Source: Casuarina equisetifolia (lineage: Eukaryota > Streptophyta > Magnoliopsida > Fagales > Casuarinaceae). From it: a stretch of DNA of 64,000 nt. Positions 61,901-64,000 of this stretch are shown piece by piece. Under the pieces are notes generated by a model. That model saw nothing but the letters and a program-made list of their open reading frames with translations, was not told the origin of the DNA and searched no databases. Made by a program: the position numbers and the translations under genes. Each line of letters begins with the position of its first letter. The stretch's first letter is position 1. The DNA is taken from contig CM052361.1 of NCBI GenBank assembly GCA_028551475.1, positions 10,857,501-10,921,500 of the forward strand. Reading direction: 5' to 3'.

Positions 61901-63205
61901 AACATCAATATATTAAAAACAATATTTTATGGTAATTATGAGTAATATAAGAATACTTAAGATAAAATATTGGGTTAGTTGCAAGTTTTCACTGTGAGTT
62001 ATAGACCCTTCTGTAATTTTTCTTCAAACTACAACTTCTTATATCAAACCATCTTTTGAGATCAATTATATTTGTGTTTGTTAAAAATGAGTGTAAAAGT
62101 ACTAATTATGGAAAATGAGATAGTTGAATGCATGAATCAACCAAAATTAACAGAGAAATGCTTCAACTTACGTTATTCACCATACTTAACTTTACTAGTT
62201 TGTAGATTTTGACATCAAGTGAATGCAAGATGGGTAATAGAAACTAACTGCATTTAATCTAATAATGTTTCTATGTTTCATATAATCTTTTTGTCAAAGA
62301 TAAAATAGAACACATGTCATACTAATCATCTTTTAACATTGGGAGCAAAGTGTTAAAACAATGAAGCAAATTTGTGCGTTATATCTTAATATTTAAACAT
62401 TATAGAATAACGTTTCATATGTTTTTCATGGCTATGTACTTAATCCTTTATTTAAATTTTTAGAGTACTTAAAAATCAAAATGAGGTGATGCATAAAAAA
62501 TCCTAGAAATATTTCTCTTTTTTTCTTTTTTCATTTTCAAATGACCTTTTATTTGTTTGGACGAAAACATAAAAAAGGTCTCTGCCAAAAAAGTGCTCCT
62601 TACCAAAATTATGGATATATTGATTGCTATTTAGGTATTTAAAGCTAAACAGTCCACATGACCAAGTGAAATTAACAATATATTGTATCTTTTGTAAATG
62701 ATTCATATGACTATAAGAATCTACCTTTAATGCTTTAAAGAAAGTAAACCCTGGGATCTTGATGGCCATGGATAGTACTCCTTCACGAAAGTCAGTATAT
62801 AGATTTAGCATTGTCCAGAACGTAGAGTCATTGATAGCGCCTATTAAAACGCTTGCCATGATCTTGAACATGGCCGTCTTCATCTCAACAAAGAACTCGA
62901 GCTGTTTGTTCATGCCAGCAAGTTCATCCAAGGAATTAATCACAATATCTTCTATTCGTTCTATATACATCGTTAAGGCTTGATGTCCATTAATAGGACT
63001 ACCTAATTGCCGACGAAAATGCTTGTGTTCTACGTTTGAAGTAGGTTGTGAGGATTCACTTCCTAATAAAACATAAACAGATTTAGGATATCCGGGTCCA
63101 AAACATTCTTCACTTGTCAAGACTTTTCGACATAATTCAGCCTTACAAACGATGATAGTTGGTGAACCAAATAAATGGCTTTTGTAGATGCCAGTCTTCC
63201 CATAT
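58991..63205 (-). CDS. Cytochrome P450, CYP88-like (ent-kaurenoic acid oxidase-like), first exon not in window
   Basis: Seven exons on the minus strand: 63205-62725, 61410-61150, 60914-60825, 60037-59962, 59875-59769, 59649-59528 and 59084-58991. They keep one frame over 410 residues. The first visible exon begins in phase 2 with YGKTGIYK, so the membrane anchor and Pro-rich hinge are upstream, probably beyond 64,000. CYP88-type blocks include [65 protein letters not shown] and [13 protein letters not shown]. The K-helix is ETLR, the PERF-like block is FDPSRW, and the haem loop [11 protein letters not shown] is intact. The I-helix, where KAO has AGHESS, reads SSSPGIQSS and lacks the usual acid. 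KAO converts ent-kaurenoic acid to GA12 in gibberellin synthesis; relatives oxidise triterpenes. Substrate is unknown. Confidence 0.88.
59093..59228. repeat. 68-bp tandem duplication in the last P450 intron
   Basis: 59093-59160 and 59161-59228 are almost identical, differing at one internal base (AGTAAAAT against AGTATAAT) and at the last two bases. The copy nearest the exon starts only 7 bp from the acceptor AG (59086-59085), so the duplication doubles the presumed branch-point region. Confidence 0.93.
59304..59421 (-). mobile_element. SINE (tRNA-derived) with 15-bp target-site duplications
   Basis: A 118-bp insert is flanked by identical copies of TATAAATATATGTAT (59289-59303 and 59422-59436). 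On the minus strand it has a box A-like word (GTGGCCTATTAGTAAAGC), a box B-like word (GGCGTTCTAATCCTC) about 40 bp later, and ends in a short A-rich tail (GCAAAAAAG) against the duplication. These are the marks of a SINE retroposed by target-primed reverse transcription. It sits in the last intron of the P450 gene, in the same orientation as the gene. Confidence 0.8.
60238..60530. repeat. Two diverged ~100-bp modules in a P450 intron
   Basis: Segments near 60,238-60,345 and 60,428-60,530 share order and spacing of words: a CAAGAGTTAG or CAAAAGTTAG start, TTCTT, a TTTA run, and an end reading TGTGGGACATTCATC...CACACA or TGTAGGACTTTTATC...TACACA. TGTGGGAC...ACACA ends are frequent in small plant retroelements. 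Family not identified. Confidence 0.4.
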
Positions 63206-64000
63206 CTGCATCTCCAAGTAAACATTTGTTATGTCGGGATTTTTTTAATGAATAACAAAAGACTTCATAGAGAAAATACGATATTAGATGCTTAATATTG
63301 CGTTTACAAATATTAATCAATTCGAATGAAATTGATTTGAAAAAATTATTTGGATTTAAATGATGAACTTCATTAACTTTGAGGAATTATGAAAAGTATA
63401 ACTCTTTTGGTTCTTAATCAAATTTGTACGTAGAGTCACAAAGATATATAGTTGAAATAATCAGTTCTTAGATATTATTATCTTAATGTTGTTAGTAAAG
63501 CCACTTTATTCTATTTCCTTTTTAATAGTTCAAGTTCGATTCCTATAAATTAAGATTTCGGTCCAAATTAATTGTTAAATAATTCCAATACTAGACTTGA
63601 TATAGTCCCACTTATTCAATAAGCATATCTTGTATAAAGTTAGACAAGTTAAACTTGAACGCTTAATACTCAACTAAGTTTGATTTGACTATTGCCCTAC
63701 TGTCTTATAACATAAAACATCTGTTTTTGTCATGATTGTATAGCAGAAAATATAAATGCAAGCCAAGTTATCCTCGGAGGTAAAGAAAAAGAAGGTTTTA
63801 GAGTCCTGGCAATTATACCGGTCTTTGTTCTACTCTGACTGCTCATTCCTAGAAATAGTGGGATGATCTCAAAAAGAAAGAAAGAAGGAAAGAGATAAGC
63901 AAATTGACCTACTAAAAAGATAGAACATGTTCCAAACTAAGTTTGAGAAAGACAGAGACACCTGGAGACGAGGCTGCTGATGAAAGAATTAGGGTTACCA
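63206..64000. other. Presumed first intron of the P450 gene, running off the window
   Basis: An acceptor (GGAGATGCAG, minus strand) precedes the first visible exon. No sequence with a P450 anchor or a PPGxxGWP-like hinge was found up to 64,000. The end of the interval (63,768-64,000) resembles 49,130-49,865. Confidence 0.5.

Noticed and set aside
63206-64000. First exon of the P450 gene
   Set aside because: No membrane anchor or Pro-rich hinge in any minus-strand frame; the exon must lie to the right of the window.
46464-64000. Biosynthetic gene cluster around the P450
   Set aside because: Only one metabolic gene is present. The neighbours are a signalling kinase and repeats, so clustering is not supported.
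1-64000. CRISPR arrays, bacterial operons, phage or organellar inserts
   Set aside because: No regularly spaced short repeats, Shine-Dalgarno-led gene strings or recognisable plastid or mitochondrial genes were seen; the genes are intron-bearing nuclear plant genes.

Overview
The window is nuclear DNA of a flowering plant. It holds eight multi-exon or long plant genes with canonical GT-AG introns, one nuclear-type tRNA gene, and AT-rich intergenic DNA with tRNA(Met)-primed LTR retroelement debris. The species cannot be named from the sequence alone. All exon models below were built by hand from reading frames, splice-site dinucleotides and family motifs; every exon set sums to an open frame.

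Positions 1-17,212 carry three minus-strand genes: a GRAS transcription factor of the SCL14/SCL33 (LISCL) type, cut by the left edge; a telomere-repeat-binding protein with ubiquitin-like and single Myb domains; and an oxysterol-binding-protein-related protein of the ORP3 type. Positions 20,479-31,126 carry two plus-strand genes: a rhomboid intramembrane protease and the organellar exoribonuclease RNR1. After a 7.9-kb gene-poor gap, an alpha-expansin lies on the plus strand at 39.0-40.8 kb. It is followed on the minus strand by tRNA-Lys(UUU) and a dually acylated receptor-like cytoplasmic kinase of subfamily VII (43.85-46.46 kb).

From about 46.5 to 58.9 kb there is no host gene. This stretch contains a four-copy tandem array of roughly 450-bp units (50.74-52.55 kb) and a retroelement complex (53.2-58.6 kb). 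In the complex, a minus-oriented LTR with its own primer-binding site is joined head-to-head to the stub of a plus-oriented LTR. A long apparently non-coding interior, a polypurine tract and a complete 3' LTR follow.

Positions 58,991-63,205 hold seven exons of a CYP88-like (ent-kaurenoic-acid-oxidase-like) cytochrome P450 whose first exon is not in the window. Its introns contain a SINE with perfect 15-bp target-site duplications and a 68-bp tandem duplication beside the last splice acceptor.

The genes are unrelated housekeeping, signalling, cell-wall and metabolic loci; there is no sign of a co-functional cluster. I did not find a clearly new biological system. The most interesting observations are the head-to-head LTR structure, the P450 with a non-canonical I-helix, the patched tandem array, the SINE, and a possible upstream ORF that ends on the start codon of the telomere-binding protein.
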